A stretch of 38,965 nucleotides of DNA, taken from the NCBI GenBank assembly GCA_947466085.1, contig CANIEC010000024.1:1-38965 (forward strand), given 5' to 3'. The position numbers were made by a program, and so were the translations under genes. The stretch's first letter is position 1; each line of letters begins with the position of its first letter. Shown here one piece after another: positions 18,497 through 27,026 of the stretch. The notes beneath the pieces are model-generated. The model was not told the DNA's origin. It did not search any database and saw only the letters and a program-made list of their open reading frames with translations. The DNA is from Rhodospirillales bacterium (lineage in GTDB: Bacteria > Pseudomonadota > Alphaproteobacteria > Reyranellales > Reyranellaceae).

Positions 18497-19549
18497 TCAG
18501 CGCTTCTGGCGGAAGAAGGTCGTGAGCGCGTAGCGGCGGCCCCGGGTCACCGGGCCGACCGCGTGCAGCAGGGAGCAGGAGAAGACGGCGGCCGCGCCCG
18601 CGGGCGGGCTGACGCGGACGGCGGCATACTCCGGAAAGACCAGCTCGCCGCCTTCGAAATCGTCGTTGAGGTTTAGCGACACGGCGAAGGCGCGATCGGC
18701 CGTCGTCGGCGCACCGTTGTCGCGATGCGCGGCGAAGAAATGCCGGCCCTCCGCGCTGTACGAGAGTACGACATGGGAGTCGAAGGTGAATTCGCGATCG
18801 AAGGCGAAGACCTTGGTGAGTTCGGGACCGATGCGATAGGCCAGCCGGTCCGACACCGCCTTCAGCATCATCGGCTCGACGATCGTATAGTCCTCGGTGC
18901 GCTTCAGGGCGGCCATGTCGACATTGCCGTAGCGGCTTGAGACGCCCGAGTCCTTGTGGTCGCCCTTGCCCCACAGGCGGATGAGCTGGGTGCAGAAATC
19001 CGGCTCGAAGACGCGCGGCAGGACCAGAACGGGCGCCATCGCCGTGGTCAGGCGCAGGTCGGCACCGCCGTCGGCGCGCACGGAATCGGCAATGCCACTC
19101 ATCGCCTCGGCGGCGGCCAGCAGGGCGCGCGTGTCGAACGTGGTCGCGACCCTCTGGTTGGGATCGAGCACAATCACGCGCTGGCGCAGGCCCATGCCCT
19201 GGCCGAACGAGACCGCCCCGGCCTGGGCAAGCAGTGCCGGCAGGAACTGGCCCTTCTCGTCACAGAGCAGCAGCGGCTCCTCGGGCGAGGCTCCGAGCTT
19301 CTTCCAGACTGGCGCGGAGGCCGCGACGGTATTGCCGGCGACGACGACGAGCTTCGTCGACGCCGCGGCGCAGGCGTCGCGCAGGGACGCAAACTGCGCG
19401 GCATCCACGGTCGACAGGTCCATCACGACGAGCAGGGCGACCGGGTCGCCAATGAACGACCAGACGAACTTCCTGAGCTTGCCGTCGAGTCCGGGCAGCA
19501 CGAAGTCGGGGAGACGGTCACCGGGCCGGAGGGAAAGAATGTTCGCCAT
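18497..19549 (-). CDS. Fusion of a peroxiredoxin-like (thioredoxin fold) domain and a prolyl-4-hydroxylase-type 2OG-Fe(II) oxygenase
   Basis: 350 residues. Residues 1-140 resemble an AhpC/TSA redoxin (MANILSLRPGDRLPDFVLPGLDG, then a beta-strand with LLVVMDLSTVD, RVIVLDPNQRV), but the peroxidatic Cys position around residues 44-50 has no Cys, so this part is probably structural or binding. Residues 170-350 form a PKHD-type oxygenase: His275 and Asp277 in AAHRDNG, SLNLNDDFEGGELVFPEY, His329 in SLLHAVGPV, and Arg338 or Arg339 in RGRRYAL for 2-oxoglutarate. It would hydroxylate a protein or small-molecule substrate. It is transcribed leftward, convergent with the TauD-like gene, with the dihydroxyacetone kinase gene 115 bases upstream. 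Confidence 0.85.
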   Translation of the reverse strand: MANILSLRPGDRLPDFVLPGLDGKLRKFVWSFIGDPVALLVVMDLSTVDAAQFASLRDACAAASTKLVVVAGNTVAASAPVWKKLGASPEEPLLLCDEKGQFLPALLAQAGAVSFGQGMGLRQRVIVLDPNQRVATTFDTRALLAAAEAMSGIADSVRADGGADLRLTTAMAPVLVLPRVFEPDFCTQLIRLWGKGDHKDSGVSSRYGNVDMAALKRTEDYTIVEPMMLKAVSDRLAYRIGPELTKVFAFDREFTFDSHVVLSYSAEGRHFFAAHRDNGAPTTADRAFAVSLNLNDDFEGGELVFPEYAAVRVSPPAGAAAVFSCSLLHAVGPVTRGRRYALTTFFRQKR

Positions 19550-19664
19550 TATTTGTTCGGAGGGCTACCGCAGGGAGGGATGCGCAAGATACTGGATGCC
19601 CCCGGTCCCGGGCGTCGCAACTCGACGCAGTCTGTGGATAACGGCCAACGGCCTCTCAGGCACC

Positions 19665-21290
19665 TCAACCCCTCGCCAGACCTTCCAGCAATATGGCGAG
19701 GGCTTCCGCTCCCGGATCGGGAACGCCATCGAGGTGCGAGGCCGGGACATAGCTCGATCGGCCGGCGCGGGCCGACGGCATCCGGGCGGTGGCGTCCGCA
19801 CCGGCGCGTGCGGCCTTCGCAGCTTCCTCGAGTCCCTTCGGCAATGCCGCGAGGGCTGGGGCGAGGGCATCGATCAGGGTGCGGTCACCGGGTTTGGCGC
19901 CGCCATGGGCCATCATCGTCGCAAGCCCCGCTGCCAGGGAGCCTTGCCAACCTGCACCTTCCGATGCGGACTGGCTCGAGGCCGAGAAGAAGATGGCCAG
20001 CAGAACGCCTGACGATCCGCCCATGGAGCGGGAAAGCGCTTCGCTCGTTGCCGCGAAGAAACGGTCGAGCCTGGCGAGCGGCATCAGGGGCAGTGCCGCC
20101 TGCAGGTGACGGGCGGCGGTGGCGACGGTCGAACCGGTATCTCCATCGCCCACCTTCGCATCCAGTGCGTTGAGCCTTCCCTCGGCGGCAATCAGGATTT
20201 CGCAGGCCCGGCTCACCAGGGCGCCCAGCGACGGGTTCCGGCTCGCCTTGACGGGCTTTCTCTTCAACTCCCGCGGCAGCTTCACGAGCTTCGGTTTCAC
20301 GTGGGGGCGGATCTTCGGCCAGACCAGCGGGCTGGCCGGCGAAACCAGCGCCTTCTCGAATTCGGGCGTCAGGGGCAGAAGGCTCAGGGAGAAGCCATGC
20401 ATGTCGAGGGAGGACACCAGCGTGGCCGGGCCCAGCACCAGTTTGATCTTGGCGCCGCGGCGGCTCGCCAGGACCTCGTTGGTGAGCAGATTCATCTCCA
20501 GTGCCGTGGTGGACCCGAGATTGTTGACCAGAAGCGCATAGGAGCGCGCCGGCCTTGCCGCGGCGAAGAGGCGGTCGACGAGCACGCGTGCGGCCTGGCG
20601 CGCGCCTTCGAAATTCACCAGGTCGACGCCCGGCTCGCCATGGAGGCCGAGGCCGAGTTCGGCCTTGCCGTCCGGAACACGGTCTTCGCGGCCGACGCCG
20701 GGAAGCGTGCAGGAAGAGAGCGAAATGCCGAGCGAGACCACCGCGTCGGCGGCCTTTTGGGCCATGGCCGCGACGGTCTTCAGGTTCGCCCCCTGCTCGG
20801 CGTAGTGGCCTGCGACCTTCTCCACGAACATCACGCCGGCGATACCCCGCGGCTGGGGAAGGTGCGGCAGTGCGATGTCGTCCTTCACGATCACGACCTC
20901 GACCTTTCTGCCGAGCGCGCGGGCGCGTTCCACGGCGAGGCCGAAATTCAGCCGGTCGCCGGTGTAGTTCTTGAAGATGACGAGGCAGCCGCCCTTGCCC
21001 GTCACGGCCATGATCGCGGCGAACACGGCGTCGACCGACGGCGAGGCAAAGACCTCGCCGCAGACGGCGGCGGTCAGCATGCCCTTGCCGACGAAGGAGG
21101 CATGCGCCGGTTCGTGACCGGATCCGCCGCCAGCCACGATCGCCACGCGACCGGGCTTGTGGTCGGTGCGCAGGACGACCTTGATGCCGGGATAGCCATC
21201 GAGACGCGCCAAGTTGGCGCCGCCGCTGCTGCGCAACAGCCCGTCGATCGCGTCGACGACGAGGCTCTCCGTGCCGTTGATGAATTGCAT
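19665..21290 (-). CDS. dhaKL: Dihydroxyacetone kinase, fused DhaK-DhaL (ATP-dependent type)
   Basis: 541 residues starting MQFINGTESLVVDAIDGLLR. The DhaK domain (residues 1-330) has GGGSGHEPAHASFVGKGML, the DHA-binding stretch KNYTGDRLNF and His217 in GLGLHGEPG, which forms the hemiaminal with dihydroxyacetone. A basic linker near residues 335-360 leads to the DhaL domain with the ADP/Mg site DAKVGDGDTGSTV, SMGGSSG and HGGAKPGDRTLIDAL. The fused form uses ATP directly rather than the PTS phosphocarrier. It phosphorylates dihydroxyacetone (or D-glyceraldehyde or related trioses) to DHAP. The MFS gene lies 8 bases upstream on the same strand, so the two are likely cotranscribed. Confidence 0.92.
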   Translation of the reverse strand: MQFINGTESLVVDAIDGLLRSSGGANLARLDGYPGIKVVLRTDHKPGRVAIVAGGGSGHEPAHASFVGKGMLTAAVCGEVFASPSVDAVFAAIMAVTGKGGCLVIFKNYTGDRLNFGLAVERARALGRKVEVVIVKDDIALPHLPQPRGIAGVMFVEKVAGHYAEQGANLKTVAAMAQKAADAVVSLGISLSSCTLPGVGREDRVPDGKAELGLGLHGEPGVDLVNFEGARQAARVLVDRLFAAARPARSYALLVNNLGSTTALEMNLLTNEVLASRRGAKIKLVLGPATLVSSLDMHGFSLSLLPLTPEFEKALVSPASPLVWPKIRPHVKPKLVKLPRELKRKPVKASRNPSLGALVSRACEILIAAEGRLNALDAKVGDGDTGSTVATAARHLQAALPLMPLARLDRFFAATSEALSRSMGGSSGVLLAIFFSASSQSASEGAGWQGSLAAGLATMMAHGGAKPGDRTLIDALAPALAALPKGLEEAAKAARAGADATARMPSARAGRSSYVPASHLDGVPDPGAEALAILLEGLARG

Positions 21291-21298
21291 GGCAGTTC

Positions 21299-22528
21299 TC
21301 ACGTTGTCCCGTTGCTGTGAGTTGAGGCGCCGCCGTCCCTGGAAACGGGAGGCCGGCGCACCAGCGTCCACCAGCCGATCAACCCGACGATGCCGGTCAC
21401 GGCGACCCCGATACCGATGTTCATCTGCGTGTCGTGCGGCACATAGCCGACCAGCAGGGTGAGGACCGCGGCGGTGACCATCTGAATGAAACCCATCAGG
21501 GCGGAAGCCGCACCGACGCGGGTGGCGGGGACGGCGGACAGAGCGCTTGCCATCGCGTTGGGCATGTTGAGGCCGTTGCCCCAGCCCATCAGCATCAGCG
21601 GCACGATCAGCGCCAGCGGGGTGACATAGCCCAGCGCTGCGGTTGCCATCATGGCCACGGCGCCCAGGGTGAGGATGCCTTGGCCGACCGGGATCAGGAG
21701 CAGGCCCTTCACCCGGCCCTGCAGACGGCTGGAGACCAGGCTGCCGAGGACGAAGTTGCCGGCCCAGGCGAGGGTGAACCAGCCGAAGGTCTCGACGGCC
21801 ACGCCCATGACCTGGATCAGCAGGATGGGGCCGCCGGAAAAGAAGACATTGAAGCCGGCCGAGGCGCAGGTGGTCGCCGTCATCAGTCCGATGAAGCGGC
21901 GCTCGCGCAGCACCGCGCGGAAGCCGTCGAGATAGTCTCGCACAACGCCCGTCGTTCGCGGCGCCGACTTCGGCGCGGTCTCGCCGAGGATGCGCCAGAC
22001 CACGATCAGTACCGCCAGCCCACAGGCGGCCGTGAACCAGAAATTGCTGCGCCAGCCGAAGAAGCCGAGCAGCTGGCCACCCAGCAGCGGCGAGAGTGCC
22101 GGCGCCAGCGCCATCGAAGAGGCCATGTAGCCCATCGCCCGGGGGGCCTCGGGGCCGGTCCGGCTGTCGCGCACGATGGCGCGGCCCAGCACCACGCCGC
22201 CGCAGGCGCCGCAGGCCTGGACCAGCCGGGAGGCAATGAGCGTCTCGATCGTCGGGCTGAGCGCGCAGCACACGCTGCCGACCGTGAACACGACGAGGCT
22301 GGCCAGCAGCACCGGCCGGCGGCCCAGACTGTCCGAGAGCGGGCCCACGGCCAATTGGGCAAAGGCGAAGGCGAACAGATAGATCGAGAGCGTCAGCTGG
22401 GCGGTGCCGTAGGAGACACTCAGGTCGTTCGCGATGGTCGGCAGGGATGGCAGGAAGATGGTCAGTGCCATCTGCGAGGAGACGGTGGCGCTCATCAGCA
22501 GCCAGATTGGTGGTTTGGTCGTACGCAT
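21299..22528 (-). CDS. Bcr/CflA-type multidrug MFS transporter
   Basis: 409 residues from ATG 22528; GTG 22543 would add five residues (MKLPR). It has twelve hydrophobic segments. The MFS motif A is in GPLSDSLGRRPVLLASL between segments 2 and 3, and the antiporter-type motif is in APALSPLLGGQLLGFFGWR between segments 5 and 6. These features match the DHA1 Bcr/CflA group of proton-driven drug exporters (bicyclomycin, chloramphenicol or sugar efflux). The tail after residue 395 is polar. It precedes the dihydroxyacetone kinase gene by 8 bases, so efflux or uptake of a related polyol is possible, but the family is usually an exporter. Confidence 0.9.
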   Translation of the reverse strand: MRTTKPPIWLLMSATVSSQMALTIFLPSLPTIANDLSVSYGTAQLTLSIYLFAFAFAQLAVGPLSDSLGRRPVLLASLVVFTVGSVCCALSPTIETLIASRLVQACGACGGVVLGRAIVRDSRTGPEAPRAMGYMASSMALAPALSPLLGGQLLGFFGWRSNFWFTAACGLAVLIVVWRILGETAPKSAPRTTGVVRDYLDGFRAVLRERRFIGLMTATTCASAGFNVFFSGGPILLIQVMGVAVETFGWFTLAWAGNFVLGSLVSSRLQGRVKGLLLIPVGQGILTLGAVAMMATAALGYVTPLALIVPLMLMGWGNGLNMPNAMASALSAVPATRVGAASALMGFIQMVTAAVLTLLVGYVPHDTQMNIGIGVAVTGIVGLIGWWTLVRRPPVSRDGGASTHSNGTT

Positions 22529-22611
22529 GCGCGGCAATTTCACCCGTCCGCGTCAGGCGGAGTGGCGGCCTCATAGCAGCCTTCGGTCGCGCCGGGCAGT
22601 GCCGACGTCCA

Positions 22612-23217
22612 TCAGGCGGTTGGCAGCCGTCCCTGCACCGAGAGGCGGCCGTCTGGGCCGCGTTGCATCGCGACGATCTCGCCGCTGCCGGGAAAGATCT
22701 GGCTGAGGGCCGTCACCACCACTTGATGCGTCACGAACACGGCGGGCTTCGCGAGCTCGAGTTGTCCGATCCATTGCCGCAGCGCCTCGATCTGGACGGC
22801 TTCGCGCGACCTGTCCTGAAAGAAGGAATTGAGCAGCGGTTGCGGGCGCACGTCACCCAGCTTCATCAGGCTCGCGGTGTCGAGGCAGCGGCACCACTGG
22901 CTCGAAAAGACCTCGGCGGCGGCGATGCCGTTGGCGCGGAACAGGTCGCCGATCCGGACGGATTGCGCCCGGCCCTCGGCCGAGAGATTGCGCTGGGTCG
23001 CACAGTCCTCGAGGCGGAACCCCGGCGGGTCGTTGGTGCCCGGCGCCGTGGCATGGCGGATCAGGGCAAAGGATCCGGGGCGGCGCAGGGCCGCCCAGGG
23101 ATCGTTCTGGGCCGAGACGGCGCGACTGCCGCTGAATGCCGTGAGGGCGACGAGGCCAGCGATCAGCGCACGGCGCGATGGATTGGTTCCTGGCGATTGG
23201 GAGAAAGAGGGTGTCAC
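22612..23217 (-). CDS. Histidine phosphatase family protein with export signal
   Basis: 201 residues from GTG 23217. The N-terminus has SRRALIAGLVALTAFSGSRAVSAQ, a twin-arginine-like or Sec signal with cleavage near residue 36. The catalytic RHA motif is in FALIRHATAPG (His about residue 54); the second His is in FVTHQVVVTAL near the C-terminus. The sequence between contains the SxEG(R) helix SAEGRAQSVRIGDLF. Proteins of this branch (SixA and phosphoglycerate mutase relatives) remove phosphate from small molecules or proteins in the periplasm; the substrate is unknown. It is followed leftward by the MFS gene with about 80 bases between. Confidence 0.85.
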   Translation of the reverse strand: MTPSFSQSPGTNPSRRALIAGLVALTAFSGSRAVSAQNDPWAALRRPGSFALIRHATAPGTNDPPGFRLEDCATQRNLSAEGRAQSVRIGDLFRANGIAAAEVFSSQWCRCLDTASLMKLGDVRPQPLLNSFFQDRSREAVQIEALRQWIGQLELAKPAVFVTHQVVVTALSQIFPGSGEIVAMQRGPDGRLSVQGRLPTA

Positions 23218-23549
23218 GAACCGACGTTACGTGCGGCCCTCTCGCGGGTCCACGATGGGCGCCTTCCCTCACTGTGCTTTGATCGACCGTGAGCCTGCGG
23301 CTTCGAGGGCCTCGCGAACGACCTCGGGCTCGCTTTCGTGATGGTCGACCGATAGCTCGATCTCGCCGCCGAGTTCCGGCGTCGCTCGCTTCTGCAAGAC
23401 CGTTCCCTCGCGCCGGCACTATCGAGAAGCGCTCCCTTACTGCCGTGCTCCGACCTGCGACACCACGCCGGGCGCACGATCCAGGGCACGCCAGAACCAA
23501 GTACCCCGGGGCAATTTACGGCAGCAAGCGTGGCGCCCTACACTCGGCC
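23218..23549. other. Divergent intergenic region with a possible short minus-strand reading frame
   Basis: A 332-base gap between the histidine phosphatase (minus) and the acetyltransferase (plus). On the minus strand, 23418-23269 is open after a stop at 23421-23419. From a TTG at 23397 it would encode about 42 residues (TTPE-like acidic ELGGEIELSVDHHESEPE, then VVREALEAAGS), with charged, protein-like composition but no ATG. It could be a remnant or a small protein. Nothing else convincing is seen. Confidence 0.3.
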
Positions 23550-24200
23550 ATGGACGATCTGCGGAAACGGGCGTGGCAGTGGTCGAAACGGGTGACGGCG
23601 CCATTCGGCGAATTGACTTGCGCGCTCTTCTACGAGCGCTCGCTGGCCGAGCCGGTGCGGCCACCGACGAACCCGCTCGGCGCCTCGATCCGACTGGCAG
23701 AGGAGTCCGACCTCGACACGATCTGCCAACTTTATGTGGACGACCCTTGGCTGTGGCTCGGTGACGGACCGCGCGACCAGGCAGCTCGCGGGCTCTACCT
23801 TGATCGGCTACGCCGCGGCGAACGCTGCTTCCTGGCCTTTGTCGATGGCGTCCTGGCGCACGCCAACTGGACCTGTTTCACCTGGGGCGACGCCCTGCCG
23901 GGACATCCAATCCGATTGCGCCCGGGCGAGGTCTACACCACCGATGCCTTCACGCCGCCGGCCTTCCGCGGCAAGGGCGTCCATGGACTGGTGCTGGGCA
24001 CCATGCTGGACCAGGCGCGGCGGCAGGGCGCCCGGCATGCCTACACGCTGGGCCAGCTCGACCGGCCCGACGCGCACAAGGGGCTGCGCGCGCTGGGTTG
24101 GCAGGAATGCGGACGCGTCTACTTTTTCCTGCCTCGTGGCGCGGTGCGGACACCATTCCTGCTCAGGCGCGGCATGACCCAGCCCCTGTTTCGCGATTGA
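23550..24200 (+). CDS. GNAT-like acetyltransferase
   Basis: 216 residues from ATG 23550. After an N-terminal positively charged segment, IRLAEESDLDTICQLYVDD is a typical start of the GNAT fold. The acetyl-CoA-binding region is TDAFTPPAFRGKGVHGLVLGTMLDQARRQGARHAYTL (residues about 130-168), with the R/Q-x-x-G-x-G pattern in FRGKGVHG, and is followed by GLRALGWQECGRVYFF, where the substrate-specificity strand ends. It is cytosolic. The substrate is unknown: such proteins acetylate amines of small molecules or peptides. No operon partner is evident; it converges with the ABC gene at 24210, with 9 bases between stops. Confidence 0.72.
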   Translation: MDDLRKRAWQWSKRVTAPFGELTCALFYERSLAEPVRPPTNPLGASIRLAEESDLDTICQLYVDDPWLWLGDGPRDQAARGLYLDRLRRGERCFLAFVDGVLAHANWTCFTWGDALPGHPIRLRPGEVYTTDAFTPPAFRGKGVHGLVLGTMLDQARRQGARHAYTLGQLDRPDAHKGLRALGWQECGRVYFFLPRGAVRTPFLLRRGMTQPLFRD

Positions 24201-24209
24201 GTGGTTGGT

Positions 24210-24938
24210 TCAAGCAGTCGTTCCGAAATAGATGCCGAGCGCCCGGCGGTCGGTAAGGACCTCGTCGGCGGGGCCATCGGCGATCTTTTCGCCGCGGTCG
24301 AGAACGACGATGCGGTCGGCGAGAGTCGCCATGACGCGCACCATGTGCTCGATGATCAGGATGGCGATGCCACGCTCGCGGATGGCGCGTACCAGGGCGA
24401 TGCCCTGGTCGATTTCGCTGCTGTTCAGGCCCGACAGGCACTCGTCGAGCAGGATCAGTTTCGGCCGCGCCGCAAGCGCGCGGGCGATTTCGAGACGGCG
24501 ACGCTGACTGGCATTCAGCGTATCGCAGGCAAGGCCTGCCACCGCCGACAAGCCGGCGAAGTCGAGCACTTGCTCGGCAAGGTGGCGCGCGGCGGGAACG
24601 CTGGTCGGCCGATCGTTGCCACTGCCGTAAAGCGCACCCAGCGTGACGCATTCGATGGCGGTCAGCCCGCGGAACGGCTGCACGAGTTGGAAGGTGCGCA
24701 CCAGTCCCATCTCTGCGATGCGGGACGGCGCCAGACCGGAGATGTCGCGGCCGGCGAAGGTGATCCTCCCCCGATGGCGGCCCAGGGCGCCCGACACCGC
24801 GTTCACCATCGTCGACTTGCCGGCGCCGTTGGGACCGACCAGGCCGACGATCTCGCCTTCCTGAACCCCGAAAGAAACCCTGTTCAGCGCGCGAAGACCG
24901 CCGAACTGGACCGAAACATCCTGGACATCAAGCAGCAT
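24210..24938 (-). CDS. livG: Branched-chain-amino-acid-type ABC transporter ATP-binding protein (LivG-like)
   Basis: 242 residues starting MLLDVQDVSVQFGGLRALN; the ATG at 24938 overlaps the end of the acyl-CoA synthetase-like gene by 11 bases. Walker A is GPNGAGKST, the Q-loop region is GLVRTFQLVQPFRGLTAIE, the signature is LNASQRRRLEIARALA, Walker B is LILLDECLSGLN and the switch His is in IIEHMVRV. The C-loop LNASQ departs from the usual LSGGQ-like or LxxGxQ forms of LivG. With LivF, LivM, LivH and LivK-like genes upstream it makes up a HAAT importer, and it is the last gene of the transcript. The solute is unknown. Confidence 0.9.
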   Translation of the reverse strand: MLLDVQDVSVQFGGLRALNRVSFGVQEGEIVGLVGPNGAGKSTMVNAVSGALGRHRGRITFAGRDISGLAPSRIAEMGLVRTFQLVQPFRGLTAIECVTLGALYGSGNDRPTSVPAARHLAEQVLDFAGLSAVAGLACDTLNASQRRRLEIARALAARPKLILLDECLSGLNSSEIDQGIALVRAIRERGIAILIIEHMVRVMATLADRIVVLDRGEKIADGPADEVLTDRRALGIYFGTTA

Positions 24939-26310
24939 GGCCACCCGTCGCCGCGCCGTGGTGGGCGAGCGCGCCCAGCGCCAAGGCCAGTTCGCGCGTG
25001 GCGCGATAAGTGGGAATGCGGGCAGCGTTGAGGGCCGCCATGTTGACCACATCGGCGTCGCGCGACGCCCAGTAGACTGCCACGGGCAGGCCGAGCGTCG
25101 GCACCGAGCGTGCCAGGCTCTGGGCGAGGTCAGGCCAGGTGGTCGGGACATCCGTAATCGAAACCGCGATCAGATCGGCTTCGCCGGATGCAGCGATCTC
25201 GGCCATCACGATCGGATAGAGTCGCGGATAGTCACGCCACACCGGCGTGAGATCGACGGGATTGGCGCTGGCAGCGTAGACCGGCAAGTGCCGGGCGATG
25301 GCTGCCGTCAGCTTTGGTGAGAAGCGCGGAATGGTCATGCCATGCTCTTCTGCCAGGTCGGCAATCTCGGTCCCGATCCCGCCGGTGCCGGTGACGATGG
25401 CGAGGCGCTTGCCCCCCAGCGGTCGGCCCTGCCAGAGCAGGGCGCGCGCCACATGGAGCAGATCCAGACCAGAGTGCACGACGATCGCTTGGTCGGGAAG
25501 GCTGCTCGCCAATCGCGCTCCGTCGGCCGATATGCCGACATGGGCGAGCGATGCTGCTTGACCAGACGGGGTGCGAGCGAGCGGACACACCACGACCGGC
25601 TTGGCCTTGGCGGCCTCCGTCAGGGTCGCCATGAATGACGGCAGGTCGCGCACCGACTCGACGTAGAGGCCGATCACGCCGGTGCTTGGATCGCCGGCGA
25701 GGTGCGCCAGGCAGTCGGCCAGCGAGATGTCCACTGTATTTCCGACGTCGCAAAAGCAAGAGACGTTCATGCCGCTGTCGGCGGCGTACATGGCGAGCGC
25801 CATGCCGAAGCCGCCGCTTTGCGTCGCCACGCCCAGGCCGGCCGCGCCGCCCGGGGGCATCAGCGGGATGATCGAGGCGTTCAGTCCGATGGTGCCGTTG
25901 AGCAGGCCGACGCAATTGGGCCCGACGACGCGCAGACCCGCATGGCGCGCCGCCGCCGCCAGCCGATGCTGCAGATCGGGCCCTTCGTGCGCGACCTCGC
26001 CGAAGCCGCTCGGGATGGCGAGCAGGAAGCCGACGCGGCCGTCGGGACAGCGCTCGATCGCCTCGACCAGGCGTTCTCCCGGCGCCACGGCGATCAACAG
26101 ATCGACCGGGTGCGGCAGCGCCTCCACCGAGGGTACGGAAGTCCGGCCCGCGATATCGCTTTCGCCGGGATTGATGGCGATCAGCTCGCCACGGAAGGAT
26201 GCGGCCAGGCGGGCAAAGACCTGACCGCCCAGCTTGTCGAGGCTGGCCGAGGCGCCGAGCACGGCGATGGACCGTGGCGAGAAGAGGCGGGAGAGGTCGG
26301 GTGGTGTCAT
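24928..26310 (-). CDS. CoA-binding / ADP-forming acyl-CoA synthetase alpha-type protein
   Basis: 460 residues. The N-terminal CoA-binding Rossmann domain contains LFSPRSIAVLGASASLDKLGG. Two succinyl-CoA-ligase-like domains follow: VGPNCVGLLNGTIGLNAS, ATQSGGFGMALAMYAADSG, DVGNTVDISLADCLAHLAGD and TGTGGIGTEIADLAEE. It corresponds to the alpha part of acetate- or acyl-CoA ligase (ADP-forming, Acs/Pat family); the C-terminal ATP-grasp subunit found in fused forms is missing. Activity would need a separate beta subunit, which is not in this window. Its position between the two ABC ATPase genes suggests that it activates the imported solute or its acid product with CoA. Confidence 0.85.
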   Translation of the reverse strand: MTPPDLSRLFSPRSIAVLGASASLDKLGGQVFARLAASFRGELIAINPGESDIAGRTSVPSVEALPHPVDLLIAVAPGERLVEAIERCPDGRVGFLLAIPSGFGEVAHEGPDLQHRLAAAARHAGLRVVGPNCVGLLNGTIGLNASIIPLMPPGGAAGLGVATQSGGFGMALAMYAADSGMNVSCFCDVGNTVDISLADCLAHLAGDPSTGVIGLYVESVRDLPSFMATLTEAAKAKPVVVCPLARTPSGQAASLAHVGISADGARLASSLPDQAIVVHSGLDLLHVARALLWQGRPLGGKRLAIVTGTGGIGTEIADLAEEHGMTIPRFSPKLTAAIARHLPVYAASANPVDLTPVWRDYPRLYPIVMAEIAASGEADLIAVSITDVPTTWPDLAQSLARSVPTLGLPVAVYWASRDADVVNMAALNAARIPTYRATRELALALGALAHHGAATGGHAA

Positions 26311-26324
26311 GGGATGTCGGCTCC

Positions 26325-27026
26325 CTATCCAATGAAATGTCGCGGGAGATCGGGGTCGTCGCGCAGCACCCCGGCGGGGCCCTCCAGGACGATGGCACCG
26401 CCGCTCAGCACGCAGCCGCGATCGGCATGGGCCAACACCAGCGGCACATTCTGCTCGACGGTGAGCAGCGTCATGCCCTGCCGGTGCAATTCCGCCAGAG
26501 CGGCAAACAAGGATTCAACGACGAGCGGGGCCAGGCCGAGCGTGACTTCGTCGATCATCAGAAGCCGGGGTGACGCCATCAGCGCGCGGCCGATGGCGCA
26601 CATCTGCTGCTCGCCGCCGCTCAAGGTGCCGGCGATCTGGCGAGCCCGCTCGGCGAGCACGGGAAAGAGTTCGCAGACCCGGTCGAGGTTGCGCCGCCGC
26701 ATCCCCGGGTCGGCCAGCGCATGCGTGCCGGCCATGAGGTTCTCGCGCACCGTCATGCCGGAGAAGAGCCGCCGGCCCTCCGGCACCAGGGCAATGCCGC
26801 GACGCAGCCGGCGATGGGGCGGCAGCAGCCGGATGTCCTCGCCATCGAGCCGGATTTCCCCTTGGCGTGCGGCCACAAGCCCGGCCAGACCGCCGAGCAA
26901 CGTCGACTTGCCGGCGCCGACCGGTCCCATCAGCGCCAGCCATTCGCCCGCCTTCACCTCGAGGTCGAGGGATCGTATGGCCATCAGGCCGCCGTAGCCG
27001 GCGGACAGGCCGCGCACGCTCAGCAT
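26325..27026 (-). CDS. livF: Branched-chain-amino-acid-type ABC transporter ATP-binding protein (LivF-like)
   Basis: 233 residues from ATG 27026, sharing one base with the stop of the LivM-like gene (TGATG). Walker A is GPVGAGKST, then LVPEGRRLFSGMTVRENLMAGTH, the signature is LSGGEQQMCAIGRALMASP, Walker B is LLMIDEVTLGLAP and the switch region is TLLTVEQNVPLVL. The EGR and TVEQN elements are typical of LivF. It forms the second ATPase half with the LivG-like protein. The acyl-CoA synthetase-like gene follows 14 bases downstream on the same strand. Confidence 0.92.
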   Translation of the reverse strand: MLSVRGLSAGYGGLMAIRSLDLEVKAGEWLALMGPVGAGKSTLLGGLAGLVAARQGEIRLDGEDIRLLPPHRRLRRGIALVPEGRRLFSGMTVRENLMAGTHALADPGMRRRNLDRVCELFPVLAERARQIAGTLSGGEQQMCAIGRALMASPRLLMIDEVTLGLAPLVVESLFAALAELHRQGMTLLTVEQNVPLVLAHADRGCVLSGGAIVLEGPAGVLRDDPDLPRHFIG

